Assembly (NCBI GenBank): GCA_030592625.1
Contig: JAUVIY010000107.1
Span: 1 to 8,026 of the forward strand
DNA from: Spirochaeta sp.
Lineage (GTDB): Bacteria; Spirochaetota; Spirochaetia; DSM-2461
DNA: 8,026 bases
Direction: 5' to 3'
Positions within the stretch are counted from its first letter, which is position 1; every line of letters starts with the position of its first letter. The notes beneath the pieces were generated by a model, which worked only from the letters and a program-made list of their open reading frames with translations, did not search any database and had not been told where the DNA came from. Made by a program: the position numbers and the translations under genes. Of this stretch, positions 1 through 6,610 are shown one piece after another.

Positions 1-631
1 AAAAGCTAAAGCGGACCGGGAAGGGGTACTCTTAAAAGCACAAAAAATCATGTCCTCTCCATCGGCCTATGCCAAAGCGGCATCCTATGGTGCTGCGAAG
101 TACATAAAAGATCTCACCTACTCTCCCTCTTCGGGTGAAGTAATCGACGATGCTGAACACCTACTCGTTGCAGATGAGGATGTACTCGCCGAAGAAGAAA
201 AGTACGACGGATATTATGCCATCGTAACCAGCGAGATGAAAATGAGTGATGAGAGAATTGTTGAGATTTACCGGGGGCTGTGGAAAATCGAGGATTCCTT
301 CAGGATTACAAAAAGCGATCTGGAGACCCGTCCGGTTTATGTATCCAGGCAGGATCATATCGAGGCGCATTTTCTAAGTTGCTTTGTTGCTCTTGTACTG
401 GTGCGGCTCTTGGAAAAGATGCTGGATGGGAAGTACCCGGTCCCGAGGATACTGGAGAGTCTGAAACGGAGCTCTTTTTCCCTGTTGGAGCAAAACTTGT
501 ATCTGTTTGACTATCATGACCAACTCCTTGCTGATATAGGGGAACTCCTGGGTTTCGACTTCGGCCGGAAATACCGGACAGCCGGAGATATCAAAAAAAT
601 AATTGCCGGATCCAAGAAAAATGACAAATAA
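1..631 (+). CDS. IS1634/IS4-type DDE transposase, C-terminal part (5' end outside window)
   Basis: This is the C-terminal ~210 residues of a transposase that would cut and rejoin the ends of its own insertion sequence. The frame is open to the left edge (first full codon at 2), so the internal ATG at 50 is not the real start. What I see is the segment YDGYYAIVTSE followed by YRGLWKIEDSFRITKS, which fits the Y-x2-R-x3-E-x6-K type motif of IS4-superfamily DDE transposases; the Glu of KIED would be the third catalytic acid. The following stretch, L.TRPVYVSR.DHIEAHFL, is typical of the IS1634 branch as I know it. The two catalytic Asp residues lie upstream of the window. The reading frame ends normally at 629-631 with no lesion in the visible part, so it may be intact. 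It converges with the RHS remnant on the other strand. Family assignment is from motif recall, not a search. Confidence 0.85.
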   Translation, partial: KAKADREGVLLKAQKIMSSPSAYAKAASYGAAKYIKDLTYSPSSGEVIDDAEHLLVADEDVLAEEEKYDGYYAIVTSEMKMSDERIVEIYRGLWKIEDSFRITKSDLETRPVYVSRQDHIEAHFLSCFVALVLVRLLEKMLDGKYPVPRILESLKRSSFSLLEQNLYLFDYHDQLLADIGELLGFDFGRKYRTAGDIKKIIAGSKKNDK

Positions 632-685
632 CACAACAACTTTATGAACTTGGTTGGTCCATGTATCTTATTGTATGGTAGATAA
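1..685 (+). mobile_element. Right end of an insertion sequence (IS1634-like), boundary not resolved
   Basis: The transposase fragment implies that an IS element covers the left edge. Its right terminal inverted repeat should lie shortly after the stop codon, between 632 and about 685, which is AT-rich and holds no gene. Because the left end is outside the window I cannot identify the inverted repeat or a target-site duplication, so the right limit given here is only the point where the RHS remnant begins. Confidence 0.45.
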
Positions 686-1377
686 TTATGGCCTTATTAT
701 GTCATTTGAACTGCAAAAGATGAGGTCACCAAAGAATAGGTCTTTGAATACGCCACCGATTTGCTCATCCGTCAATTGATCCGGATTATCTGCATCCCAT
801 TCATCCATCTGCCGTTGCCATTCAAATTCTCTTTGTGCTTGTAGTTCAGCATCACTTGGTCTGTTCGGCTCTTTGTCCCTGTCTCGCCTTCGTCTTTCTC
901 TACGTGCCCTTCTCTTTCGTTCTTTTTCCTGAGTGACATCAGAGTCTTCTTTTTCTGTTCCTTCAATCTGCATGAGTCCGGTCGGATCGATATACCTGAG
1001 AGGATTATTCCCGACATAGGAGTACCAATTGACCCCGTCACGTGCAGGATCCTCACTGGCAAATCTCCCGACTGCCGATTGTGATGCCGAAGGGTTGGTG
1101 GCATCTTCCCACAGTATTGCACCTGACTCATCGGTAAGCATGAATGTGGTGCCCTGATGGTCGGTAACATACCAGGATATTCCATCCTCATAGGTGAATC
1201 CCGTTTGGCCGTTATATATCAATGGGTCCTTAGGTTCTTGTACTCGCCATGGGCTGACTCTCTGGATTCCATGGCCGCTTGGGTAATAGTTTCACTCCAC
1301 CGGTTCCCGGCTTTGTCATACCCGTAGGCTTCCTGCCTCTCGGGGATGAGATACACCATCTGAATGAGGAAATTCCT
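686..1377 (-). pseudogene. Broken RHS/YD-repeat protein remnant with Arg-rich C-terminal tip
   Basis: RHS proteins are large, often polymorphic toxins whose YD repeats form a shell around a variable C-terminal toxin. Only the end is present here, in two frames. Frame A (1377 down to 1219) carries a YD repeat, EAYGYDKAGNRW (about 1332-1297), then stops. Frame B (open from 1291, nearest start a TTG at 1222, stop 686-688) carries WYVTDHQGTTFMLTDESG, then GRFASEDP and NNPLRYIDPTGL, the classic end of the RHS core. A frameshift therefore separates the parts. Inside frame B the usual stretch of about 40-50 residues between the ESGA.LWE segment and GRF (normally holding the TG..D..TGL.Y..ARYYD motif) is missing. 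After DPTGL come about 95 residues: a very Arg/Lys/Glu-rich stretch, then an acidic W-containing part ending in DIIRP. I recognise no toxin fold in it. No upstream shell gene or downstream immunity gene is visible. I regard it as a decayed or displaced tip module. Confidence 0.8.
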
Positions 1378-1427
1378 TCAGAAGTCCCTATACGGACGAT
1401 ATAGCAGATAATAACTGTCTCCCGATC

Positions 1428-2651
1428 TTACCGAGCTCTATCCCGCCGGGATTCCCGACGGATTTCCATCTTCTTATAGTACTCGGCGGATTTCTTGATC
1501 TGTGAGATATCCGAGGAATAGAGCTTATTATCCACCACGGATAGATCTTTGCTCTCAAGGAGAGTTGCGATGGCACCGCGGCCGGCGTCTTTGGCCAGAC
1601 CCACCATATTGACCAGATCGTTGGGACCGAAACCGAATGTATGGGACTGCCGGGAGGTAATATCCATCCGTTCTTTCTCAAGCTCCAATACCAGGCTGTC
1701 GTAGAGCCTTCCCACCGGATCCTCGATGAGGGTGTTGCGGAGCTGCCGGTTCAGGTTCCAGATCCTCTCCGCCAGGGAGGAGGTGAGCCGGGAAATCACT
1801 TTGGGCTGTTCCACCACCATACCTTTGAAGTTGGCACGATTCACCGCCATCAGCACCGAATCCTCATGGGCGATGGCCGAAGCGCTGCGAGGCTTGTTCT
1901 CCAACAGGGCCATTTCACCGAAGATATCCCCGCTCTTGAGGAGGGCCAGCAGCACTTCGTTGTTGTCCACGATTTTGGTGATCCTGATGCTGCCTTTCTG
2001 GATGATAAACAATTCGGGACCGCTTTCGCCCTCGGCAAAGAGCATCGTGTCCTTGGGATACTGCCGGATGAATTTCGTGGTATCCGGATTGAGGTTGGCG
2101 GTTTTTGCATATGGCTTGATTTTCGCCATCCTCTGCTTGGCCATGACCACGTTGGATCCATTGGGATTGGTGATGCAGTATTTATAATAGGCATAGAAGG
2201 CCTGATTGAACTGATTCTGCTTGGCGTAATACTCACCGACATGAAAAAGATGCCGTTCATCAACTTCCACCGAACTCTTGAATGTGAGCCGGGTGAGGGC
2301 CTGGTCCAGCAGGCGAACCTGACGGGAGAACCCGTTGATCATTTTCATCGCTACGGGTGTATTCCGCTCAATGAGGAGGGAATACTGGTCCGATCGGACG
2401 GTTATCAGAGTACAGTCGTCCAGGGCAACGGCATTGTCGATATGAGCATGATTACTCATGGTGGAGACGACACCGAAAAAATCACCGGGTTTGAGGATGG
2501 AATCATCTTCCTCTTCCGGTATCTCCAGATCCTTCTCAATCCGGACTCTGCCTGAGCGGATGATGTAAAACAGATCGGCGCTTTTTCCCTCGATAGTGAT
2601 ATATGCGCCTTTGTTGTAATTTACCAGTCCCAGCTGTAAGGGATTACCCAT
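1428..2651 (-). CDS. Regulator with two cyclic-nucleotide-binding domains, TPR-like linker and C-terminal helical domain
   Basis: This 407-residue cytoplasmic protein probably senses a cyclic nucleotide and may control transcription. Residues ~8-120 form the first cNMP-binding fold (GKSADLFYIIRSGRVRI). Residues ~132-180 are a helical, TPR-like linker. Residues ~190-300 form a second cNMP fold with a canonical phosphate-binding cassette, FGEMALLENKPRSASAIA, including E246 and R255. Residues ~305-390 resemble the C-terminal region of CRP/FNR proteins, but a clean helix-turn-helix is not obvious. The equivalent cassette in the first domain reads FFGVVSTMSNHAHIDNAVA and lacks both Glu and Arg, so only the second domain is expected to bind ligand. 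The start is supported by GGAG five bases before the ATG, and a strong promoter lies just upstream. Two-domain proteins of this layout are, from memory, common in spirochaetes. DNA binding versus a purely signalling role is open. Confidence 0.85.
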   Translation of the reverse strand: MGNPLQLGLVNYNKGAYITIEGKSADLFYIIRSGRVRIEKDLEIPEEEDDSILKPGDFFGVVSTMSNHAHIDNAVALDDCTLITVRSDQYSLLIERNTPVAMKMINGFSRQVRLLDQALTRLTFKSSVEVDERHLFHVGEYYAKQNQFNQAFYAYYKYCITNPNGSNVVMAKQRMAKIKPYAKTANLNPDTTKFIRQYPKDTMLFAEGESGPELFIIQKGSIRITKIVDNNEVLLALLKSGDIFGEMALLENKPRSASAIAHEDSVLMAVNRANFKGMVVEQPKVISRLTSSLAERIWNLNRQLRNTLIEDPVGRLYDSLVLELEKERMDITSRQSHTFGFGPNDLVNMVGLAKDAGRGAIATLLESKDLSVVDNKLYSSDISQIKKSAEYYKKMEIRRESRRDRAR

Positions 2652-2687
2652 GCCTTCTCCAAGAGAATTTCGTCAATCGATGCACTC

Positions 2688-2717
2688 ATTCTAAGTAGCC
2701 CGGGTGAGTACCGTCAA
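2688..2717 (-). promoter_or_regulatory. Sigma70-type promoter of the cNMP-regulator gene
   Basis: On the - strand, TTGACG (2717-2712) and TAGAAT (2693-2688) are separated by 18 bases; each hexamer matches the consensus at five of six positions. The predicted transcript would start near 2681, giving a leader of about 30 nt before the ATG at 2651. A CCCGGG palindrome lies in the spacer; whether it is an operator is unknown. It lies after the glyA stop codon, so the regulator can be transcribed independently of glyA. Confidence 0.65.
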
Positions 2718-2734
2718 GCGAATAGCTTATTACA

Positions 2735-4036
2735 TTACAGTCCGGGATACACAGGAAAGCGGTCGCAGAGGATTTTCACCTTGTCTGCGATACTTTTCAG
2801 CTTTTTCTCGTCGCCGCCGGTCTTCAGTGCATCGATCATGTAACCGGCCACTTCGGACATCTGCTCGGCCGGAAGACCTCGGCTGGTGATGGCCGGAGTC
2901 CCGACACGGATACCGGAACTGATTCTGGGCGGCTTGGGATCGAAGGGAATAGCGTTCTTGTTCACCGTCATGCCTGCCAGATCGAGCCAGGTTTCGGCAT
3001 CTTTGCCGGTTACATCCAGGGGACCGAGGTCTATCAGCATCAGATGGTTGTCGGTGCCTCCTGATACCAGCCTGACTCCTCCGTCAATGAGGGCGGCGGC
3101 CAGGGCCTGTGCGTTTCCCTTCACCTGCTTCTGATAATCCTTGAACTCAGGCTGCAGTGCCTCTTTAAAGGCTACGGCCTTGGCGGCGATAATATGCATG
3201 AGAGGACCGCCCTGGATTCCCGGAAAAATAACGCTGTCGATTATCTCACCGATACGCTTGGTACGGCCTGACTTCGGTGCCACGATGCCCATATCGTTCT
3301 CGATATCTTTTCCGGCGAGAATCATCCCCCCCCGGGGACCTCTGAGTGTTTTATGGGTCGTCGTGGTGGTGATATGAGAATGGAGAATCGGTGAGGGATG
3401 CTCTCCGGCGGCTACTAAACCTGCGATATGGGCCATGTCGGTAATGAGCAAGGCGCCGGATTCATCGGCGATAGCCCGAAATTTTTCAAACTCCAGGATA
3501 CGGGGATAGGCGGATGCACCGGCAATAATCACCCGGGGCTTATGCTCAAGAGCCAGACTGCGAAGCTCATCGTAATCGATTGTTTCTGAGTCCTTATCAA
3601 CGCCGTAACTGACGATATTGTAGTCCTTTCCGGAAAAACTGACCGGTGAACCGTGAGTAAGATGGCCGCCATGAGCGAGATTCATGCCCAGCAGGGTATC
3701 TCCGTGATTCATCACCGCCCGGTATGCCGCCATATTGGCCTGACTGCCGGCATGAGGCTGGACATTGACGAACTCGGCTCCGAAGAGTTCCTTCGCCCGG
3801 TCCTTGGCCAGGGTTTCGGCCACATCCACGTACTCGCAGCCGCCGTAATACCGTTTGGATGGATACCCTTCAGCATACTTGTTTGTGAGAACTGACCCTG
3901 CGGCCTCAAGAACGGCCCGGGAAACGAGGTTCTCCGAAGCAATGAGTTCCAGGCGATCCTGCTGTCGAGACAGCTCATCAGTCATGGCGGCATACAGTTC
4001 GGGATCGATTTCGGCAATGGTTCTGTTATCGGGCAT
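2735..4036 (-). CDS. glyA: Serine hydroxymethyltransferase
   Basis: This PLP enzyme interconverts serine plus tetrahydrofolate with glycine plus 5,10-methylene-tetrahydrofolate in the cytosol, and is the main entry of one-carbon units. The 433 residues are full length. Visible signatures are LIASEN (31-36), [14 protein letters not shown] (53-66), ITDMAHIAG with D200 and H203 around the PLP ring, the Schiff-base lysine K229 in [26 protein letters not shown] (271-281), SGGTDNHL and [12 protein letters not shown]. Between GGMILA and FPG there are about 29 residues where E. coli has about 15; a similar insertion (GKD.EN...) occurs, from memory, in Bacteroidetes enzymes. The start is fixed by an in-frame TAA 27 nt upstream, and GGAGG lies 10 bases before the ATG. 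The gene stands between the TIG/transglutaminase gene (221-nt gap) and the cNMP regulator (83-nt gap). A G8 run encodes part of RGPRGGM. Confidence 0.98.
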   Translation of the reverse strand: MPDNRTIAEIDPELYAAMTDELSRQQDRLELIASENLVSRAVLEAAGSVLTNKYAEGYPSKRYYGGCEYVDVAETLAKDRAKELFGAEFVNVQPHAGSQANMAAYRAVMNHGDTLLGMNLAHGGHLTHGSPVSFSGKDYNIVSYGVDKDSETIDYDELRSLALEHKPRVIIAGASAYPRILEFEKFRAIADESGALLITDMAHIAGLVAAGEHPSPILHSHITTTTTHKTLRGPRGGMILAGKDIENDMGIVAPKSGRTKRIGEIIDSVIFPGIQGGPLMHIIAAKAVAFKEALQPEFKDYQKQVKGNAQALAAALIDGGVRLVSGGTDNHLMLIDLGPLDVTGKDAETWLDLAGMTVNKNAIPFDPKPPRISSGIRVGTPAITSRGLPAEQMSEVAGYMIDALKTGGDEKKLKSIADKVKILCDRFPVYPGL

Positions 4037-4083
4037 GATATTATGGCCTCCGGGATGACTTTAAGATTCTTTAATGTTTCCGA

Positions 4084-4113
4084 AGAATATCCCGCAGTGA
4101 GGAAAGTGGACAA
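4084..4113 (-). promoter_or_regulatory. Possible glyA promoter
   Basis: On the - strand TTGTCC (4113-4108) and TATTCT (4089-4084) are 18 bases apart, each matching the sigma70 consensus at four of six positions. The implied leader is about 40 nt. The 221-nt gap before glyA makes a dedicated promoter likely, but this particular pair is only a fair match. Confidence 0.3.
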
Positions 4114-4199
4114 GTGTTGAGTCCCGGAAATTTGACGACTTGGCGGTACGGTACAAATTGGTAATATGATGGGGCTGCCCGGAATCGTGGAGGCAAGCA

Positions 4200-4217
4200 C
4201 CCCGAAATTCGTCGGGG
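4200..4217 (-). other. Hairpin downstream of the TIG/transglutaminase-like gene
   Basis: CCCCGA (4200-4205) and TCGGGG (4212-4217) form a 6-bp GC-rich stem with a 6-nt loop, 41 nt after the stop codon of the upstream gene. No T-run follows on the - strand, so it is not a canonical intrinsic terminator, though it could end or protect the transcript. Confidence 0.35.
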
Positions 4218-4236
4218 CCGAGGAACGATCCCGACA

Positions 4237-4274
4237 GAATGAACAAGTTCATTCCCCTCATTTCGTTTGGGAAT
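4237..4274 (-). repeat. 38-bp direct repeat, copy 1 (spans the stop codon of the TIG/transglutaminase-like gene)
   Basis: This 38-bp block recurs at 6001-6038 with two mismatches (at 4252 and 4256). Its right half on the + strand is a perfect palindrome, GAATGAACAAGTTCATTC (4237-4254). Read on the - strand, its first 17 bases encode the end of the upstream protein (..SQTK, then TGA), and an ATG overlaps that stop as ATGA. Both copies sit at a gene end in the same orientation, which suggests a small dispersed repeat rather than chance. Confidence 0.8.
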
Positions 4275-5916
4275 AAGAAGCCGTAACCCGGGGAACAGGC
4301 CAGAAGCTATTATAACTGACCAGATTCCCCGAAACTTCTTCCCAGACGCCCTGAAGGGTGTATTTCTCGTCCGGCATCCGGAGCTCCGGATCGGGCTGGA
4401 GAGATCCCGACGGCAGTATGCCCCGGGAGAACGCGATATGGCGTCCCTCCAGACCGCCGAAATAGTAATCGGCGGCCTCCCCGTCTACGCCGGACAGGAG
4501 GATATTGTCCCCGTCGTCCCCCAGGGCGGGATCGACAGGAATCCATCCAACCCCTTCCATCCAGACCTCGGCCCACCACCAGGAACGGGTGGTTCCGTCA
4601 TTCAGGACGATGATACCTCCCACCGGCCTGGCGGGTATCTTTGCGGCCCGGACCATTGAAACAAAAAGAAAGCTGTAGCCCTCACTGTCCGCCACAGCCG
4701 TCGAGATATAATCAGGTATCACCCGGCTGGGTGGATTTTCATCCCATAAAAGCAGTTCCAGCACGTAATCATAAACAGCCCGGGACTTGGACCAGTCATC
4801 CCTGAAATTCCCGATAACACGAGCCGTGGTTCGGAATACCAGATCCGGTCTGATCCACTTGTCGGCGATTAGAGCATCGATGAGATCCGGGTGTGAGGGA
4901 TCGTAGGATACTGGAGATTCCGGCGGAATCTCGGCTCTGACAGGATTTACCGCGACAAGAATCTGCCGGGAAATCGCCATATTATTCCCGGACTCCAATT
5001 CATCCATTCGATACAAGGTGAGATTTCCGTCGGTTCTCAAAGGAACAGGAGCTTTTTCGCCGGACGTTACCAGTATGACAGCCTCTCCCTGTCCCGCACC
5101 CGGCTGGGGTGAGGGGATGTGCAGATAGAGGGAATTCCCCGGGAAAGCCCCGATTCGATCGATAACAACATCCTGCCGTAACGACCACTGAATGCCTTCT
5201 CCAGTCATTAAAGTGCCGGCATTCCGGTTTAACTCAATGGATACGGGGTTGCTGAACTGTCCGCCCTTTTGCAGATAGATATTCCCTGTGGATGAGCCTT
5301 GAGGAATCCAGAAGCGCACCATGCCGTCGGTCCACCGATCGATAGCCTCGGCTTCAACGTAGTACATGAGATCCGGCTCCTCGGTTCCCAACAGTGAAGA
5401 TGAATCGGACCGATTCACCCAGATCCGCCCCCCCCCGCGTCGGTCACCGAAGCCTTCGCCATGAAGGGTTACCCGGGTGCCCGGTCCGCCTGCAGGGGGC
5501 TCGGCATATTCGACGAACGGAGCACCCGGAAACCAGGGACCATAATTAACCCTGGGAAATCTGGAGGCATCTCCAAGAACGACGCCATGAGAAGTTCCGG
5601 ACCGTGTTTTCACCTTAACAAGAACAGCACCATCATTCCGAGGCACTCGTGCCAGGATACGGGTGTCTTCCCATTCGATAATTCCTGTGGAAGTCAGGGC
5701 ATTCGGGCCGATATAGAGTTTGGATCTGTCGATACCGTCACCAAAATATCTTCCGGTTATTTCCAACCTGTCTCCGGAACCGGCTGAAAGGTGATCCATA
5801 CCGGTGATTTCCGGTTTCCTCTGATAACGGAAAAACAGTATCAGGAAGACTCCGAGGGCCAGACCGAACAGTATCGCCGGTGCCCAACGGAGAAGTTTAT
5901 TCGTATGCATGCTCAC
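4258..5916 (-). CDS. Membrane-anchored protein with two IPT/TIG-like segments and a transglutaminase-like domain lacking catalytic Cys and His
   Basis: The 552-residue protein has a short cytoplasmic N-terminus, one membrane segment at ~12-29 (hydrophobic, then RYQRK), and a large part that is probably outside the inner membrane. Residues ~35-115 look like an IPT/TIG beta-sandwich (PEITGMDHLSAGSGDRLEIT, then GRYFGD). Residues ~122-230 look like a second, longer one (GPGTRVTLHGEGFGD). Residues ~360-470 match the transglutaminase-like core: SEGYSFLFVSMVRAAKIPAR aligns with the family's C-x2-(Y/F)-A...R-A-x-G-I-P-A-R, and SWWWAEVWMEGVGWIPVDP with HAWxEV...GW.pvDP. At the catalytic positions it has S411 for Cys and W446 for His; D462 is kept. 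It is therefore probably a binding domain, not an enzyme. The start is uncertain: GTG at 5916 or ATG at 5910, neither with a good ribosome site. A G9 run (- strand of 5428-5436) encodes GGG near residue 161. The gene follows the sigma/anti-sigma group. Confidence 0.8.
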   Translation of the reverse strand: MSMHTNKLLRWAPAILFGLALGVFLILFFRYQRKPEITGMDHLSAGSGDRLEITGRYFGDGIDRSKLYIGPNALTSTGIIEWEDTRILARVPRNDGAVLVKVKTRSGTSHGVVLGDASRFPRVNYGPWFPGAPFVEYAEPPAGGPGTRVTLHGEGFGDRRGGGRIWVNRSDSSSLLGTEEPDLMYYVEAEAIDRWTDGMVRFWIPQGSSTGNIYLQKGGQFSNPVSIELNRNAGTLMTGEGIQWSLRQDVVIDRIGAFPGNSLYLHIPSPQPGAGQGEAVILVTSGEKAPVPLRTDGNLTLYRMDELESGNNMAISRQILVAVNPVRAEIPPESPVSYDPSHPDLIDALIADKWIRPDLVFRTTARVIGNFRDDWSKSRAVYDYVLELLLWDENPPSRVIPDYISTAVADSEGYSFLFVSMVRAAKIPARPVGGIIVLNDGTTRSWWWAEVWMEGVGWIPVDPALGDDGDNILLSGVDGEAADYYFGGLEGRHIAFSRGILPSGSLQPDPELRMPDEKYTLQGVWEEVSGNLVSYNSFWPVPRVTASYSQTK

Positions 5917-5921
5917 AGGAT

Positions 5922-5982
5922 GAATGGTATCAGTAGTACCAGGGCAGAGCCCTGGAGAGCCGCGGTACTACTGAAACCATTC
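5922..5982. repeat. Long inverted repeat with nested hairpin between the exported-protein gene and the TIG/transglutaminase-like gene
   Basis: The arm GAATGGTATCAGTAGTACC (5922-5940) is repeated inverted at 5964-5982 with a single mismatch (18 of 19). Inside, CCAGGGC-AGA-GCCCTGG (5939-5955) forms a second stem of 7 bp with a 3-nt loop. On the - strand the structure ends 6 nt before the GTG start (12 nt before the ATG) of the next gene. No T-run follows, so it is not a standard terminator. It could be a structured leader that limits expression of the downstream gene, an mRNA-stabilising element, or a small miniature-transposon-like repeat. Confidence 0.75.
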
Positions 5983-6000
5983 TTCCCTGCACTCCTTCGG

Positions 6001-6038
6001 GAATGAACAAGTTCACTCCTCTCATTTCGTTTGGGAAT
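6001..6038 (-). repeat. 38-bp direct repeat, copy 2 (starts at the stop codon of the exported-protein gene)
   Basis: This block is 36/38 identical to 4237-4274 and in the same orientation. On the - strand its first base is the last base of the TGA that ends the exported-protein gene. The palindrome here has one changed pair (GTTCACTC for GTTCATTC), and the flank extends it on the other side as ...CATTCCC. The two copies bracket the TIG/transglutaminase-like gene and the inverted repeat, a unit of about 1.76 kb. Confidence 0.8.
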
Positions 6039-6610
6039 CAGGGGTCCTCCCCCGAAAGATCGAATTGGGCCGATGAATTAAAAGCGGATTCCAGGGCGGC
6101 GCGGGCCTCCTGATCGAGGGTTTCCAGGTAGGGAATTACATTAATCGCCATTCGCACTTCCACGGGATTGTCTTCGGTTCCATCATCGGCCCGACCCAGT
6201 GGATAATAATACACCTCATCGCGATACGCCACAGGGAGGCTGGAAAGGGCACTTGAATACTCCCCTTCCACCCAGATTTCACTCATGGCGACGAGGAACA
6301 GTTTTCCATCCTCCGCCGGATACAGGGTGAAGATCACCTTCAGCCTGGAGTTCTCTCCCTCAAGGCTCACCGCCACGGCTCTGCCCGGAATAGTGATTTT
6401 CTCAACTCTGGTATTCCACAGTTCCGCATCACCGTCAGGTGTACTGACTGTGACATTGACAATGAACAACAGGGCGTCCTTGAGAAGTTTGTCGGCGCTG
6501 AGGGAGGACTCAGAACGATCCTCCTGGGCTGAAACCGCAGTAAAAGAGATGAGCAGCAGCACAAGAGAGAGAAGTAACGAGCGGGTGAAGCCGTTTGGTT
6601 TGGGGATCAA
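6038..6610 (-). CDS. Small exported protein of unknown function, coupled to the anti-sigma gene
   Basis: The 190-residue protein carries a clear signal peptide: basic N-terminus, hydrophobic core SLLLSLVLLLISFTAV (11-26) and a likely cleavage after VSA at residue 28, with no lipobox Cys. The mature part is acidic, about 162 residues, rich in beta-strand patterns, with VEVRMAINVIPYLETLD near the C-terminus. I recognise no family. The start is a TTG at 6610 whose TTGA overlaps the stop of the anti-sigma gene by 2 nt; AGGGAG (6615-6620) four bases upstream supports it, and there is no nearby ATG. This coupling implies production together with the sigma/anti-sigma pair. It may sense or modify an envelope signal for the anti-sigma factor, or be a target of the sigma factor; both are inference. 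Confidence 0.75.
   Translation of the reverse strand: MIPKPNGFTRSLLLSLVLLLISFTAVSAQEDRSESSLSADKLLKDALLFIVNVTVSTPDGDAELWNTRVEKITIPGRAVAVSLEGENSRLKVIFTLYPAEDGKLFLVAMSEIWVEGEYSSALSSLPVAYRDEVYYYPLGRADDGTEDNPVEVRMAINVIPYLETLDQEARAALESAFNSSAQFDLSGEDP

Larger units (their letters stand above)
4037..4257. other. Intergenic region before glyA
   Basis: These 221 nt hold copy 1 of the 38-bp repeat, a short hairpin and a candidate glyA promoter. I tested it by eye for a THF, glycine or SAM riboswitch and for SRP and RNase P RNA signatures and found none convincing. A 66-codon reading frame on the - strand (4261 to 4061) begins within an ATGA overlap of the preceding stop, but its composition does not look clearly coding, so I do not call it a gene. 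Confidence 0.5.

Noticed and set aside
1641..2555. A 304-codon open frame on the + strand
   Set aside because: It lies wholly antisense to the cNMP-regulator gene, which has clear domain matches, a promoter and a ribosome site; the antisense product shows no recognisable motif.
2621..2689. A 22-codon frame on the - strand overlapping the start of the cNMP gene, possible leader peptide
   Set aside because: Its ATG falls inside the -10 box of the predicted promoter, so it would not be in the transcript.
4061..4236. Structured RNA or riboswitch upstream of glyA
   Set aside because: No THF, glycine or SAM riboswitch core, no SRP GGAAG tip, and no RNase P consensus could be found by eye; resemblance to GAGGAAAGU is limited to a few bases.
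5922..5982. Intrinsic terminator for the sigma/anti-sigma group
   Set aside because: The stem is strong but no T-run follows on the - strand, nor A-run/T-run on the other strand.
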